A DNA stretch of 64,000 bases from Mycobacterium spongiae (GCF_018278905.1 NZ_CP046600.1:4402001-4466000); one strand, 5' to 3'. Positions 10,976-20,077 are shown, counted from the first letter of the stretch. Numbers and translations are program-made. The notes: a model not told the origin generated them from the letters alone.

Positions 10976-13000
10976 ATGACGTTGCTGAGTGTGGCCCCGC
11001 AGGCCGTGGTAGGCGCGGCCGGTGAGCTAAGTGGTCTGGGTGACGTCGTTGGTGCGGCGAACACCACCGCCGCCGCGGCCACCACCGAAGTGCTGGCCGC
11101 GGGCGCCGACGAGGTATCGGCGGCGATCGCAGCGGTGTTTTCCGCGCACGGCCAGGCTTATCAGGCTGCCGGTGCCCAAGCGACGCTGTTTCATGCCCAA
11201 TTCGTGCAGGCCCTATCGGCAAGCGCAGGCGCCTATAGCGGTGCCGAGGCGGCCGAGGCGGCGGTGTTGGCCGGCTCGGTGCGGTCGGCGGTCAACGATT
11301 TCCTGGCCGGGATCAATGCGCAAACCCTTGAACTGACGGGGCGTCCGCTGGTTGGCGACGGCGCCGACGGCACTCCCGGAACGGGGCAGAACGGGTCCCC
11401 GGGCGGGTGGTTATTCGGCAACGGCGGCGACGGCGCCAGTAACCTCGATGGCAGTGGCGGCCACGGCGGCAGTGGCGGGTTCCTGTTCGGCAACGGCGGC
11501 AACGGCGCCGACGGCGCTGCCGCACAGTACGCCGGCGGGGCGCAGACATCCCCGGCCGGCAATGGCGGCAACGGCGGCAATGGCGGGTGGTTGTACGGCA
11601 ATGGCGGTGCGGGAGGCAGCGGCGGCGGCGATTTGAACACTTTCCTCAATGACGGTATGGGATCGGCAGATGCGTTTAGCGGATCCGGCGGCAACGGTGG
11701 GCACGGAGGCTGGCTTGGCGGCAACGGCGGCCATGGCGGCGGCGGCGGATTCGCCCAATCATTCAATGGCAATGCCACCAGCGGTGACGGCGGGTCCGGC
11801 GGCAGCGCCAGCATCGGCGATGGTGGGCGCGGCGGCTTCGGCGCGAACGCCGCCGCCGCCGCGAACGGGCTGGCCCTGGGCGGTGCCGGCGGTTCCGGCG
11901 GCGACGTGCTGCTATTCGGCAACGGCGGAAATGGCGACGGTAGCGGTGGTGCCATCAACAACCTGAATTCGGCAGAGCCCGGAGCCAATGACGCCACCGG
12001 GTTCGCGGGGGGCCGCGGCGGCCACGGCGGACTGCTCGGCGGCGACGGCGGCACCGGCGGCACCGGCGGCACGGCCAACTCAGCAAACGGGAACGCCACC
12101 GGGGGCGCCGGTGGTGCCGGTGGCGCGGCATTTTATGGCGACGCGGGCGGTGGCGGCCGCGGTGGTGAAGGAACGTCGACCAATAGCGTGGGGCGGGGCG
12201 GCGCCGGCGGGGCGGGCGGCAACACCATTGCCTTCGGCAATGGCGGCACCGGCGGCGACGCGGGGCGAAGCGGCAACGGTATGAACTCCCCCGAGCCAGG
12301 GGCCAATGACATCACCGGGACGGCGGGCGCCGCCGGCGGCCACGGCGGTCTGTTCGGTGGAGACGCGGGTTTCGGAGGCGACGGTGGCTCGGCCTCGTCA
12401 ACCAACGGAAACGCCACGGGGGGTAGGGGCGGCGCTGGCGGATTTAGCTTCAACGGCGACGCCGGCCATGGGGGGCTAGGCGGTGAAGCGAGCAGCTTCA
12501 TCACCGGCACCACCGCCACCGGCGGCGCTGGCGGCACCGGTGGCTTCGCGATCATCGGGACCGCTGGCGACGGCGGCACCGGCGGCTTTGGTCAAACAAA
12601 CTCCGGCAGCACGCAAGGCGGGACCGGTGGGAGCGGCGGCAACGCGTTCATGGGCAATCCCGGCGAAGGCGGGATGGGCGGCCAGGCTGGGTTCGCCGAC
12701 ACAGCCGCCGGCGGTAACGGCGGTAGCGGCGGCAACGCGATCGGCATCGGCACCGGCGGGGCAGGCGGCACCGGCGGGAGTGCGGAGACCTTCGATGGCA
12801 ATGCCACCGGCGGTAACGGCGGCGCCGGCGGCACCGGCGGACTCATGAGCAACGGCGGTGACGGTGGCACCGGCGGCGATGCGGCTGTGATCGGCGGCGG
12901 AACCGGAACCGCGAACGCAGGCACCGGCGGGGCCGGCGGCCCGGCCGGGCTCGGCGGCACCCAGGACGGCGCTACCGGCCAGGACGGGACGGTCATCTAG
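10976..13000 (+). CDS. PE_PGRS family protein
   Basis: 674 residues, ATG at 10976 with GGAAGG eight bases upstream. The N-terminal PE domain (about residues 1-95) starts MTLLSVAPQAVVGAAGELSG and includes the conserved helix region ADEVSAAIAAVFSAHGQ and the YxxxD/E-like secretion area. It is followed by the GRPLxGDGADG linker and then a long PGRS region of Gly-Gly-Asn/Ala/Ser repeats to the C-terminus (TGQDGTVI). PE_PGRS proteins are ESX-5 dependent, surface-exposed or secreted proteins of slow-growing mycobacteria. Ten bases after the stop lies a copy of the tRNA-Ala 3' end. Confidence 0.92.
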   Translation: MTLLSVAPQAVVGAAGELSGLGDVVGAANTTAAAATTEVLAAGADEVSAAIAAVFSAHGQAYQAAGAQATLFHAQFVQALSASAGAYSGAEAAEAAVLAGSVRSAVNDFLAGINAQTLELTGRPLVGDGADGTPGTGQNGSPGGWLFGNGGDGASNLDGSGGHGGSGGFLFGNGGNGADGAAAQYAGGAQTSPAGNGGNGGNGGWLYGNGGAGGSGGGDLNTFLNDGMGSADAFSGSGGNGGHGGWLGGNGGHGGGGGFAQSFNGNATSGDGGSGGSASIGDGGRGGFGANAAAAANGLALGGAGGSGGDVLLFGNGGNGDGSGGAINNLNSAEPGANDATGFAGGRGGHGGLLGGDGGTGGTGGTANSANGNATGGAGGAGGAAFYGDAGGGGRGGEGTSTNSVGRGGAGGAGGNTIAFGNGGTGGDAGRSGNGMNSPEPGANDITGTAGAAGGHGGLFGGDAGFGGDGGSASSTNGNATGGRGGAGGFSFNGDAGHGGLGGEASSFITGTTATGGAGGTGGFAIIGTAGDGGTGGFGQTNSGSTQGGTGGSGGNAFMGNPGEGGMGGQAGFADTAAGGNGGSGGNAIGIGTGGAGGTGGSAETFDGNATGGNGGAGGTGGLMSNGGDGGTGGDAAVIGGGTGTANAGTGGAGGPAGLGGTQDGATGQDGTVI

Positions 13001-13009
13001 CGCAGCCTC

Positions 13010-13033
13010 GTGGAGCTAAGCGGATTCAACCCC
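13010..13033 (+). repeat. Imperfect copy of tRNA-Ala 3' end (possible ancient attachment site)
   Basis: GTGGAGCTAAGCGGATTC plus AACCCC matches the tRNA-Ala 3' end at 15546-15570 in the same orientation, with one mismatch and one missing base over 25 positions. The rest of the tRNA is absent. A direct repeat of a tRNA 3' end 2.5 kb from the tRNA is typical of integrated elements. Confidence 0.6.
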
Positions 13034-13162
13034 ACAAAAACGGGCTAAAACACCAGTTGAACTGCGAAAAAACATCGTGGAAGTACACAAAAATACGCGA
13101 AGCTACCTGGGTAAACGCCAAGGTATGTTGATCTCTTCAACACCGGACTGGGGTTGCTTGCC

Positions 13163-13846
13163 ATGGGCGTCAATGACGTCAGCTCGGAGGAGACCGCGGC
13201 CGGCGCCACGGTCGGCGAAGACACAACGATCGTGCCGGCCGAGGTCCGCACTGAGGCCGCCACGGAGCTTGCATGGTCGGCCGACCACTCTCGCGATGAT
13301 CCCTGACCTCGATCGTGGCGCGCCACGTGTCGAACTGCCTTGGCGCTGTCGCGGTCTGTATTGCGGCGGCCGGGGCGGTTGTGGTTTGGCACAGTAGTTG
13401 GCCGGTCGCCCGGGACTACCAGGAGCCTCCGGCCGACAACGGCGAATCCGCGTCGGTGCGCACGCCGGCGCCGACACCCGCGCCGCCAGGCGCATTCCCC
13501 GACTGTGGCGGCGCCGCCAAATACTGCCGAGCGCCTTAAGCCGCCGCCGGCCAGGTCGCCTGTAGCGGCAGGCCCGAACAGGGACGCCACCTCCATAGCC
13601 ACCCTCAAGAGCTATGGGCTGACGATCACCGATCCGAACCCAGCTAGTGCCGACGGCAAGCTCATGTGTGTCCTGATCAGACAAGATCGCCCAGGAACGG
13701 AAGTGGCCAATGCGTACATGTCCAGCAACCCGACGATGCGGCTGATTGATGCGGCGGACGTCGTGTTCGCCGCCGTCAGTGCGTACTGCCCGGGACCTCA
13801 TAACATCGTTGCGGTGCGGGTTGTAAACCCAACCTTGAGGACCTAG
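13163..13846 (+). pseudogene. Membrane-anchored DUF732 protein, broken by two frameshifts
   Basis: An acidic N-terminus begins at the ATG at 13163 (MGVNDVSSEETAAG, then TELAWSADHSRDD) and stops at 13304-13306. The expected membrane helix (LGAVAVCIAAAGAVVVWHSS) continues in another frame at about 13315-13539, and the C-terminal DUF732-like domain (LKSYGLTITDP, GKLMCVLIRQ, GTEVANAY, AVSAYCPG) returns to the first frame and ends at 13846. One single-base shift near 13300 and a compensating one near 13535 are needed to rebuild one protein of about 225 residues. DUF732 proteins are small secreted or anchored mycobacterial proteins of unknown function. Confidence 0.65.
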
Positions 13847-13870
13847 AGGTTGTAAAGGGATCCTTTACAT

Positions 13871-14091
13871 GTAGAGATCAGAGAAAGCGCCCGCAAGCAC
13901 GACATCGCGGACGCCGACATGCTCCACGCCTGGCGTAACCAATTGCGCTACGAGCTGCTGGAATTCGACGGCGAACTCCGCATGCTCGTGATCGGCCCCA
14001 GCCGCAGCGGATCATCCACCCGGACAACCTGCGGCCCAAGGTCTACAGGTACCTGCAGTCAGGTGGTGATGACGATGGCGAAGAACATTGA
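13871..14091 (+). pseudogene. Toxin-like gene with internal deletion, upstream of antitoxin-like gene
   Basis: The first part reads [21 protein letters not shown] and continues through LVIGPSRSG, then the sense frame jumps to [16 protein letters not shown] ending at 14091. The pattern ([34 protein letters not shown]) is that of a small mycobacterial toxin-like family usually encoded directly before a short HTH protein. About 40 bases between the two halves appear to be lost, shifting the frame; a proper start codon is also not visible. The family name is from memory and should be treated as inference. Confidence 0.5.
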
Positions 14092-14413
14092 CGAGTGGCT
14101 CGATAGCGTCGAGCCCGAGGGTCCGGCGCGTGATGCCACGCATATCCGGCGAATCATCGCCGCGGCCGAAGCGCTTGAGGCCGCCGACGGCGAGCTGACC
14201 GCCGCGGTGGCCGCCGCGCGCGAGGCCGGCGATACCTGGGACGCCATCGGCGTCGCACTCGGCACGAGCCGGCAGGCTGCGTATCAGCGGTTCGGTAAGC
14301 AAGGAGTCAGCGGGTCGCGAAAGACCGGCCAGCGGCGGCCGCGACGCTCGACCACTACCGGCAAGAAAGCTGCCCCCAAGAGAAAGGCATTGGCCGCCAA
14401 CAAGAGAAAATGA
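14075..14413 (+). CDS. Antitoxin-like / HTH protein with basic C-terminal tail
   Basis: 112 residues from the ATG at 14075, with AGGTGG eight bases upstream. It overlaps the end of the broken toxin-like gene in another frame, as expected for a translationally coupled pair. The middle holds a helix-turn-helix-like segment ([22 protein letters not shown]), as in short HTH antitoxins; the tail is Lys/Arg-rich ([17 protein letters not shown]), suggesting DNA binding. The antitoxin-like gene is intact although its partner is not. Confidence 0.6.
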   Translation: MAKNIDEWLDSVEPEGPARDATHIRRIIAAAEALEAADGELTAAVAAAREAGDTWDAIGVALGTSRQAAYQRFGKQGVSGSRKTGQRRPRRSTTTGKKAAPKRKALAANKRK

Positions 14414-14548
14414 CGAAAGCCCCCGGCCAGGTGCATGGGCTGGCTGCGGTTAAGCTCCGCGACGGATCCCAAGAACGTCGAATTGCTGCAGCAGCTGGAC
14501 TCATTACAATTCCTCGACCACCCCGGAAATCTCCTCATTGGGGTGCCG

Positions 14549-15337
14549 TCAGTGCTCCGTGGCTAGCCATTCCAGCACTATGTCACCGACCTGCGGGTCG
14601 AAGGCCATTGTGATGGAATGCGCACCGGTCCCCATGGGCACAAACGTTGTTGGTCCACCCAGACTGTCGGCAACTTCACGCCCCGCCATAACCGGGAGGA
14701 GAAAGTCGCGTTTGTGGTGAACCACCAATGCTGGGCACCTAATTGACGACAGCTCATCAACGAAGCGTGGACGGGCGGCTACGGTGTCTGCTGCCGGCCA
14801 GAAGTCGCTCCACGCGCTGTTACGCCACCGCTCCATCAGGGCGTCCGCATCCTCTGCGTTAGCGGTGCCGTACTTCGCGAAGTGACCGTATAGGACCGGG
14901 TCTGGCCCGACACTGCACCACACTGCCATGCCCTCATCGAGGGCAGCGTTCTCACCTTCCGGCGCAGCGTCTGCACTTGGACCAAGCAGGACCAGCCGCG
15001 ACACCCTCTCCGGTGCGCACATCGCGGTGCGCATCGCCACGATGCCACCTATTCCCTCTGCCAGGAACGTGAAGCTCCCAATGCCGAGATGGTCTGCTAA
15101 GCCCAGTGCGTCGGCGGCGACGTCGAGGTAGGTGTGAGGGGACTTGTCATACACGGTTTGGCCGTGCCCGCGAAAGTCGAACGCCACCACGCGGTAACCA
15201 GCTTCTACGAGCCGTGCCGTCAAGGGTTCAAGCGTCACGATATCCATCAAGAACGCATGCGTCGCGATCACCGCCGCCCCATCGCCGCCGCTGTCGGTGT
15301 AGTGGATCTGCTGGCCGTTAATGGGCGCTATCGGCAT
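14549..15337 (-). CDS. Alpha/beta hydrolase fold protein lacking the nucleophile serine
   Basis: 262 residues from the ATG at 15337 (MPIAPINGQQIHYTDSGG); an upstream start at 15388 would add 17 residues. The fold is clear: oxyanion region THAFLMD, DFRGHGQT, acid in HHKRDFLLPV and catalytic His in GTGAHSITM. The nucleophile elbow that should read GxSxGG reads LAEGIGG, so Ser is replaced by Gly (codon GGA). With Asp and His kept but Ser gone it may be a non-hydrolytic member, or act as another type of alpha/beta enzyme. It lies inside the 2.5-kb segment flanked by tRNA-Ala 3'-end copies. Confidence 0.8.
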   Translation of the reverse strand: MPIAPINGQQIHYTDSGGDGAAVIATHAFLMDIVTLEPLTARLVEAGYRVVAFDFRGHGQTVYDKSPHTYLDVAADALGLADHLGIGSFTFLAEGIGGIVAMRTAMCAPERVSRLVLLGPSADAAPEGENAALDEGMAVWCSVGPDPVLYGHFAKYGTANAEDADALMERWRNSAWSDFWPAADTVAARPRFVDELSSIRCPALVVHHKRDFLLPVMAGREVADSLGGPTTFVPMGTGAHSITMAFDPQVGDIVLEWLATEH

Positions 15338-15543
15338 GGCGTCACGGTAGCGGCTCCCGTTCGGCTTGCGAATCACAGCAGTCGCCACCGCAATTCACCC
15401 GGCGAGGGCTACCAAGCTTGCGCCGGCGCCCACGGATAGAGGCCGCGCCGACACCACGAGCCGGCGCGGGTGTTGATGCCAATGTTGATGTGATTCGACG
15501 GGTTGAACGCTAAGCCTCTGACCAGCTGTTTTGGTTCGTAATC

Positions 15544-15619
15544 TGGTGGAGCTAAGGGGATTCGAACCCCTGACCTACTCGATGCGAACGAGTCGCGCTA
15601 CCAACTGCGCCATAGCCCC
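15544..15619 (-). tRNA. tRNA-Ala (anticodon CGC)
   Basis: Read on the minus strand it begins GGGGCTATGGCGCAG and ends CCCCTTAGCTCCACCA, with CCA encoded. The acceptor stem GGGGCTA pairs with TAGCTCC allowing G-U, the T arm is GGGGTTCGAATCCCC-like, and the anticodon loop TTCGCAT gives anticodon CGC for Ala codon GCG. 76 nt in total. Confidence 0.95.
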
Positions 15620-15686
15620 TGATCGGTTGCAGGCTACCAGCCGCGATGGCAATGACCGAACCGCGAGGGCCGAACCGCGAGCCCTT

Positions 15687-16838
15687 CTACTGACCGACGG
15701 CGCGAGGTAGGTCCCGGGGCCAGCCGTAGGACCGCCCGGGCGTCGCATAGTCCAGATGCGCGAAGGCAGGGTCCTCGTCGTCGATTTCGAGAACCACCGC
15801 GCCCGGGCGCCGTAGCCGCTCCGGCACGACGTCGTATGCGCGGTCATGGGTGTTCTCGACGCCGAGGCGTGAACGCGCCATCCGTTGCGCCCGGCGGCGA
15901 CGTACCTTCGCCTCGATCCGGGTCTGCCGGCGCAGATACCCCAGGTAGAGCACCGTCACCGCGGTGGCGATGCCGCATATCCACCATGCGCTCGGCGTGA
16001 TTTCAAACGCCGCAACCGCCGACCCGACAAGCACCGCCGCCATGACCATCAATACGCGCTTTCTGAAGGCGTACTTGCGGGCACTGACGGCAGCCGCAGT
16101 CGACGTGTCGAACCGGCGCCGTCTCGAGCTACCCATCGCGACCGTCGGCGATGCGTCGTAGTCGTGTTGTGGATCGTCCTCGTCGGGCTCCAAGCCGGAC
16201 GAATCCTCCACGTATTCGTACTCGTATTCGTCGGCGGCCCTGTCGTGGTCGCGTTCCAGATCGGCTCGGTGGCGCGTCCCGTCGTCGGCCTCATAGTCGC
16301 CTTCGGCCTCAACGTCGTCGGCCTCCACCTCGGCTTCGCCGATCGCGCCATCGACCGCGAGCACCCCCGGCTCAGCCCCGCGCGCACTGGCTCCCGCCGG
16401 AAGGGCTCCGGAATCCTCATCGACAACGTCAACGTCGAGGTAGTCCGGCTCATCGTCCCCAGCGGTCTGGCGTCCGGCAAACGTCATGACGCTGACGTCG
16501 CCTCGGCGCTTCTCATGGGCGTCTTGTCCCTGGTCCGGGTCCTGCTCCCGTTCCTCGTCTTGGCCGTCCGCCACATCGTCATCATCGAGCTCCTCATCAA
16601 CCGGTTCGTGACGCCAGGGTTCGTCGGGTTTCCAGTCGGGGTCGCTGCGATGGCCCGTGGCCGGACCACCACGCTTGAGCAGGCGGGCACCGGCCCCGCC
16701 ATTGAGCACCCGGGTGGCCAACGCGACATCACTGGTGCGCCGCACCGCGTCGCGTTTGCTGATCAGCATGGGGACCAGCACGAACAGCCAGAGCACCACG
16801 AGTGAAATCCACAACAACGATTGCGGGATGCTTGGCAT
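15687..16838 (-). CDS. glpR: GlpR-like membrane receptor of the gephyrin-like protein Glp (Rv0996-like)
   Basis: 383 residues from the ATG at 16838, preceded by GGAAAGGAGC. One membrane helix lies at residues 7-27 (LLWISLVVLWLFVLVPMLIS), then a long acidic, disordered region of about 200 residues rich in Asp/Glu (DEELDDDDVADGQDEE, EYEYEYVEDSS), then two helices near 265-315 and a basic C-terminal tail. This layout and the position next to the MoeA-type gene match GlpR, which in Corynebacterium binds Glp at the septum with the FtsZ/SepF divisome. In M. tuberculosis the equivalents are Rv0996 and Rv0994. Assignment rests on architecture and synteny. Confidence 0.75.
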   Translation of the reverse strand: MPSIPQSLLWISLVVLWLFVLVPMLISKRDAVRRTSDVALATRVLNGGAGARLLKRGGPATGHRSDPDWKPDEPWRHEPVDEELDDDDVADGQDEEREQDPDQGQDAHEKRRGDVSVMTFAGRQTAGDDEPDYLDVDVVDEDSGALPAGASARGAEPGVLAVDGAIGEAEVEADDVEAEGDYEADDGTRHRADLERDHDRAADEYEYEYVEDSSGLEPDEDDPQHDYDASPTVAMGSSRRRRFDTSTAAAVSARKYAFRKRVLMVMAAVLVGSAVAAFEITPSAWWICGIATAVTVLYLGYLRRQTRIEAKVRRRRAQRMARSRLGVENTHDRAYDVVPERLRRPGAVVLEIDDEDPAFAHLDYATPGRSYGWPRDLPRAVGQ

Positions 16839-17067
16839 GGTGACCTGCTCCTTTCCCCGCGAGGGACATCTTGGCCGAGGTAGCGGCCACGTCACAATTA
16901 CACACCTGTAATTTGCCTCCCACAAGCACCACACGCCACACGTGTCGCGATAGCCACAGATTTCGTGGGGATCTGGTCGGGTTGGCAGCAGGCGTGGGCG
17001 ACAGCGGATCGCGCCTCGGGGCTACCCGTAGCGTTTGCCTCGGTCGCTTGGTGCCGTCCCCGGTCCG

Positions 17068-17721
17068 TCACGGCCAGCTAGCATGGCCAGCCCGAACGAG
17101 TGCGGCCGTGACGGAGTCGTAGACCTCTTCGACCGTCATGGCCACCAATAAGTGGTCTCGCCAGGCACGATCGACCTCGAGGTAGCGCCGCAACAGCCCC
17201 TCTTCGCGGAACCCCACTTTGGCTAGCACGGCACGGCTGGCCACGTTCTCTGGGCGCACGGTGGCCTCCACACGATGCAGCTTGACAGGGCCGAAGCAGT
17301 GGTCGAGACCCAGCGCCAAGGCACCGGTAGCCACCCCGCCTCCGGTCGCCGAGCTCGGTACCCAATAGCCGATCCAGGCCGACCGCAGTGCCCCATGGGT
17401 GACATTGCCGATGGTCAACTGGCCACAAAATCGGCCGTCGAGCTCGATCACATAGGGCAACATGCGGCCTTTGCGGGCCTCAGAACGGAGGCCTGAACAC
17501 ACCGCCGGCCACGCAGCGACCGAGTGGCGGGTCGTCCAATCGCCGTCGGTGCTGGGCTCCCACGGCTCCAGATATGCCCGGTCGGTCAATCGGATCCGGC
17601 TCCATTGCGCACCGTCGCGCATTCGCACGGCCCGCAGCCGGATGACACCCGCCGCGACCCGCAACGGCCCGGCACCCGCGGGCCACCCCGGATGCCGAGA
17701 GCTATGGCGACGCGGATTCAC
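17068..17721 (-). CDS. rimJ: GNAT-family N-acetyltransferase (RimJ-type, Rv0995-like)
   Basis: About 217 residues if translation begins at the GTG at 17721; a start a little further in, before GPLRVAAGVIRLRAVRMRDG, is equally possible. RimJ/RimL-type GNAT features are visible: LEPWEPS, the ELDGRFCGQLTIGNV strand pair, the acetyl-CoA loop region GGGVATGALALGLDHCF, and LHRVEATVRPENVASRAVLAKVGFREEG. The family acetylates N-terminal amino groups, for example of ribosomal protein S5, but the substrate here is unknown. It directly follows the MoeA/Glp gene with no real gap, so the two are an operon. Confidence 0.88.
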   Translation of the reverse strand: MNPRRHSSRHPGWPAGAGPLRVAAGVIRLRAVRMRDGAQWSRIRLTDRAYLEPWEPSTDGDWTTRHSVAAWPAVCSGLRSEARKGRMLPYVIELDGRFCGQLTIGNVTHGALRSAWIGYWVPSSATGGGVATGALALGLDHCFGPVKLHRVEATVRPENVASRAVLAKVGFREEGLLRRYLEVDRAWRDHLLVAMTVEEVYDSVTAALVRAGHASWP

Positions 17722-17742
17722 GAGAAGTTGCCGGCGTCCCAC

Positions 17743-19026
17743 TCAGCCGTGCTGAGCCAGGAAAGCGACATCGACGATCTCGCCAATACGAATCTGCTCG
17801 GCACCAGTGGGAACCACAACCAGACAATTCGCCTCAGCGAGCGTCGCCAGCAGGTGCGATGACGCCCCCGGGGCGCCGCCGAGAGCCTGCACCAGGTACT
17901 CGCCACTGTCTTGATCACGCATCAGCTGCCCACGGAGGTAACCCTTGCGCCCGGCCACCGAGGCAATCGGCGATAGGGTGCGGGCCTGCACGACGCGGCG
18001 CATCGGGTGCCTCTTGCCCAGCGACAACCGGATCAACGGCCGGACCATCACCTCGAAGACCACCAGAGCGCTGACCGGATTGGCCGGTAACAAGAATGTC
18101 GGAACACCATCAGGGCCGAGCTGACCGAAGCCCTGAACGGATCCTGGATGCATGGCCACGCGGACGACTTCCAAGTCGCCGAGCTCGGAAAGCACGGACC
18201 TGACTGCCTCCGTCGCGGCGCCGCCGACCCCGCCGGCGATCACCAGGACTTCGGAGCGACCGATCTGACCCTCGACGATCTCGCCGAGTTCGGTGGGGTT
18301 GTTGCTGACGATGCCGACCCGGTTCACCTCAGCTCCGGCATCGCGGCCAGCGGCTGCTAAAGCATAGGTATTCACGTCGTACACCTGCCCGTTGCCCGGG
18401 GTCCGCGAGATGTCGACGAGCTCCCCGCCCACGGCCATGACCGACAGACGCGGACGCGGGTGCACGAGTACCCGCTCACGGCCGACGGCCGCCAGCAGAC
18501 CCACCTGGGCCGCGCCGATCACCGTCCCTGCACGCACCGCAATGTCACCCGGCTGCACATCATCACCGGTGCGCCGCACATACGCACCGGGCGGCGCGCC
18601 ACGCAGCACACGCACGCGGTTCATCCCGCCGTCGGTCCACCGCAACGGCAACACGGCGTCGGCCAGGGCCGGCAGCGGCGCCCCAGTCTGAACCCGGACA
18701 GCCTGATGGGGCTGCAGCCTGCTGGGTGTGCGGGCACCGGCCTCGATGGTCCCCATCACCGGCAGGGTCAGCGCATCGTGATTGGCTTCGCTGCCGTCGA
18801 TGCCGGCAAGCACTTCGACGCCGCCAGCATCGCCGACGCTCGCCACATCGACACTGCGCACCGCGTAGCCGTCGATCGCCGCTTGATCGAAACCGGGCAA
18901 AGGACGTTCGGTGACCACTTCCTCCGCACACATCAATGCCTGCGCTTCGGCAATGGCCACACGTATCGGCCTCGGGGCCACAGCGGCAGCCGATATCCGG
19001 GCCTGCTGTTCCTCCACAGAACGCAC
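17743..19026 (-). CDS. moeA1: Gephyrin-like molybdotransferase Glp / MoeA1
   Basis: 427 residues. The GTG at 19026 is chosen because GGAAAGG lies just upstream and the protein then begins with the normal MoeA helix (RSVEEQQARISA). Domains in order: domain III/I with PLPGFDQAAIDGYAV; the MoCF-biosynthesis domain with SVMAVGGELVD and [16 protein letters not shown] (normally GGxSxG, here GGVGG); FLLPANPVSALVVFEVMVRP; and a beta-rich C-terminal domain IV. MoeA inserts molybdenum into molybdopterin, whereas in actinobacteria the paralogue Glp (Rv0994-type) acts with SepF and GlpR in cell division. The glpR neighbour and the altered GG(T/V)S motif favour the Glp role. Confidence 0.88.
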   Translation of the reverse strand: MRSVEEQQARISAAAVAPRPIRVAIAEAQALMCAEEVVTERPLPGFDQAAIDGYAVRSVDVASVGDAGGVEVLAGIDGSEANHDALTLPVMGTIEAGARTPSRLQPHQAVRVQTGAPLPALADAVLPLRWTDGGMNRVRVLRGAPPGAYVRRTGDDVQPGDIAVRAGTVIGAAQVGLLAAVGRERVLVHPRPRLSVMAVGGELVDISRTPGNGQVYDVNTYALAAAGRDAGAEVNRVGIVSNNPTELGEIVEGQIGRSEVLVIAGGVGGAATEAVRSVLSELGDLEVVRVAMHPGSVQGFGQLGPDGVPTFLLPANPVSALVVFEVMVRPLIRLSLGKRHPMRRVVQARTLSPIASVAGRKGYLRGQLMRDQDSGEYLVQALGGAPGASSHLLATLAEANCLVVVPTGAEQIRIGEIVDVAFLAQHG

Positions 19027-19079
19027 AGCGCGCCTTTCCGTCGAGCCACGTGTGGGGCGAACTGTGCCCGATCGCCCGA

Positions 19080-19991
19080 CTACTGCTCCGTCAGGCCCAA
19101 TCGCGCCACCAACCATCGCCGCAAATCCGGGCCATAGTCGTCACGATCCAATGCAAAGTCAACCGCAGCCTTGAGGTAGCCTCCGGGATTTCCCAAGTCG
19201 TGTCGGGATCCGCGGTGCACAACGACATGGACCGGGTGGCCTTCGGTGATCAACAGCGCGATCGCATCGGTGAGCTGCACTTCGCCGCCAGCACCGCGGT
19301 CGATGCGCCGCAACGCATCGAAGATGGCGCGGTCCAGTACATACCGGCCGGCCGCCGCGTACCTCGATGGGGCATCTTCAGTTCTGGGCTTTTCAACCAT
19401 GCCCTTGACCAGCAGCACATCGGGGTCATCGGCGTCAGGCACAGGCTCGACGTCAAAGACCCCGTAGGCACTGATCTCCTCGGGTGCTACCTCAATCGCG
19501 CACAGCACCGTGCCGCCCAGGCGCGCGCGGACCTTCGCCATCGTCTCCAGCACGCCCGCCGGCAACACCAAGTCATCGGGCAGCAGCACCGCGACCGAGT
19601 CCTCGTCAGGCGCCAGCGTGGGCTCTACGCAGCCAATAGCGTGGCCCAGGCCAAGCGGCTCCGCCTGCACCACCGATTCGACTTTGATCAGCTCAGGGGC
19701 GCGGCGCACCTTAGCCAGCATGGCCTTCTTGCCGCGTGCGGCGAGCGTGCCCTCAAGCACCAGGTCTTCGACGAAGTGCGCAACAACGCCGTCCTTGCCC
19801 TCGGACGTGACAATCACCAGCCGCTCCGCGCCGGCCGCGGCGGCCTCTTCGGCGACCAGCTCGATGCCGGGCGTATCGACGACCGGCAGCAGCTCTTTCG
19901 GCACCGTCTTGGTTGCCGGCAGGAAACGCGTTCCCAGGCCAGCTGCCGGGACAATCGCCGTATGCGGCATCGGTTGTTCTGGGCGAGACAT
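19080..19991 (-). CDS. galU: UTP-glucose-1-phosphate uridylyltransferase
   Basis: 303 residues, full length. It makes UDP-glucose from UTP and glucose-1-phosphate. The nucleotidyltransferase signature AAGLGTRFLPATKTVPKEL is intact, as are EPLGLGHAIGCVEP, LLPDDLVLP and the sugar-binding VEKP (KGMVEKPRTEDAPSRYAAAGRYVL). It starts the operon galU - glp - rimJ - glpR on the minus strand, with 53 bp between its stop and the glp start. Orthologue of Rv0993. It is divergent from the 5-formyl-THF cyclo-ligase gene. Confidence 0.96.
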   Translation of the reverse strand: MSRPEQPMPHTAIVPAAGLGTRFLPATKTVPKELLPVVDTPGIELVAEEAAAAGAERLVIVTSEGKDGVVAHFVEDLVLEGTLAARGKKAMLAKVRRAPELIKVESVVQAEPLGLGHAIGCVEPTLAPDEDSVAVLLPDDLVLPAGVLETMAKVRARLGGTVLCAIEVAPEEISAYGVFDVEPVPDADDPDVLLVKGMVEKPRTEDAPSRYAAAGRYVLDRAIFDALRRIDRGAGGEVQLTDAIALLITEGHPVHVVVHRGSRHDLGNPGGYLKAAVDFALDRDDYGPDLRRWLVARLGLTEQ

Positions 19992-20077
19992 CGTTCACAC
20001 GATAACCCGCACCCGCAGCGCGGGATTTGCCGAGTCAATGTGGCGCCGCGAAGGCCGGAGCTGTCAAGGTTGAGGAC

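Noticed and set aside
13010..13033. Second tRNA-Ala gene
   Set aside because: Only the last 24 bases resemble the tRNA; acceptor 5' half, D arm and anticodon arm are missing.
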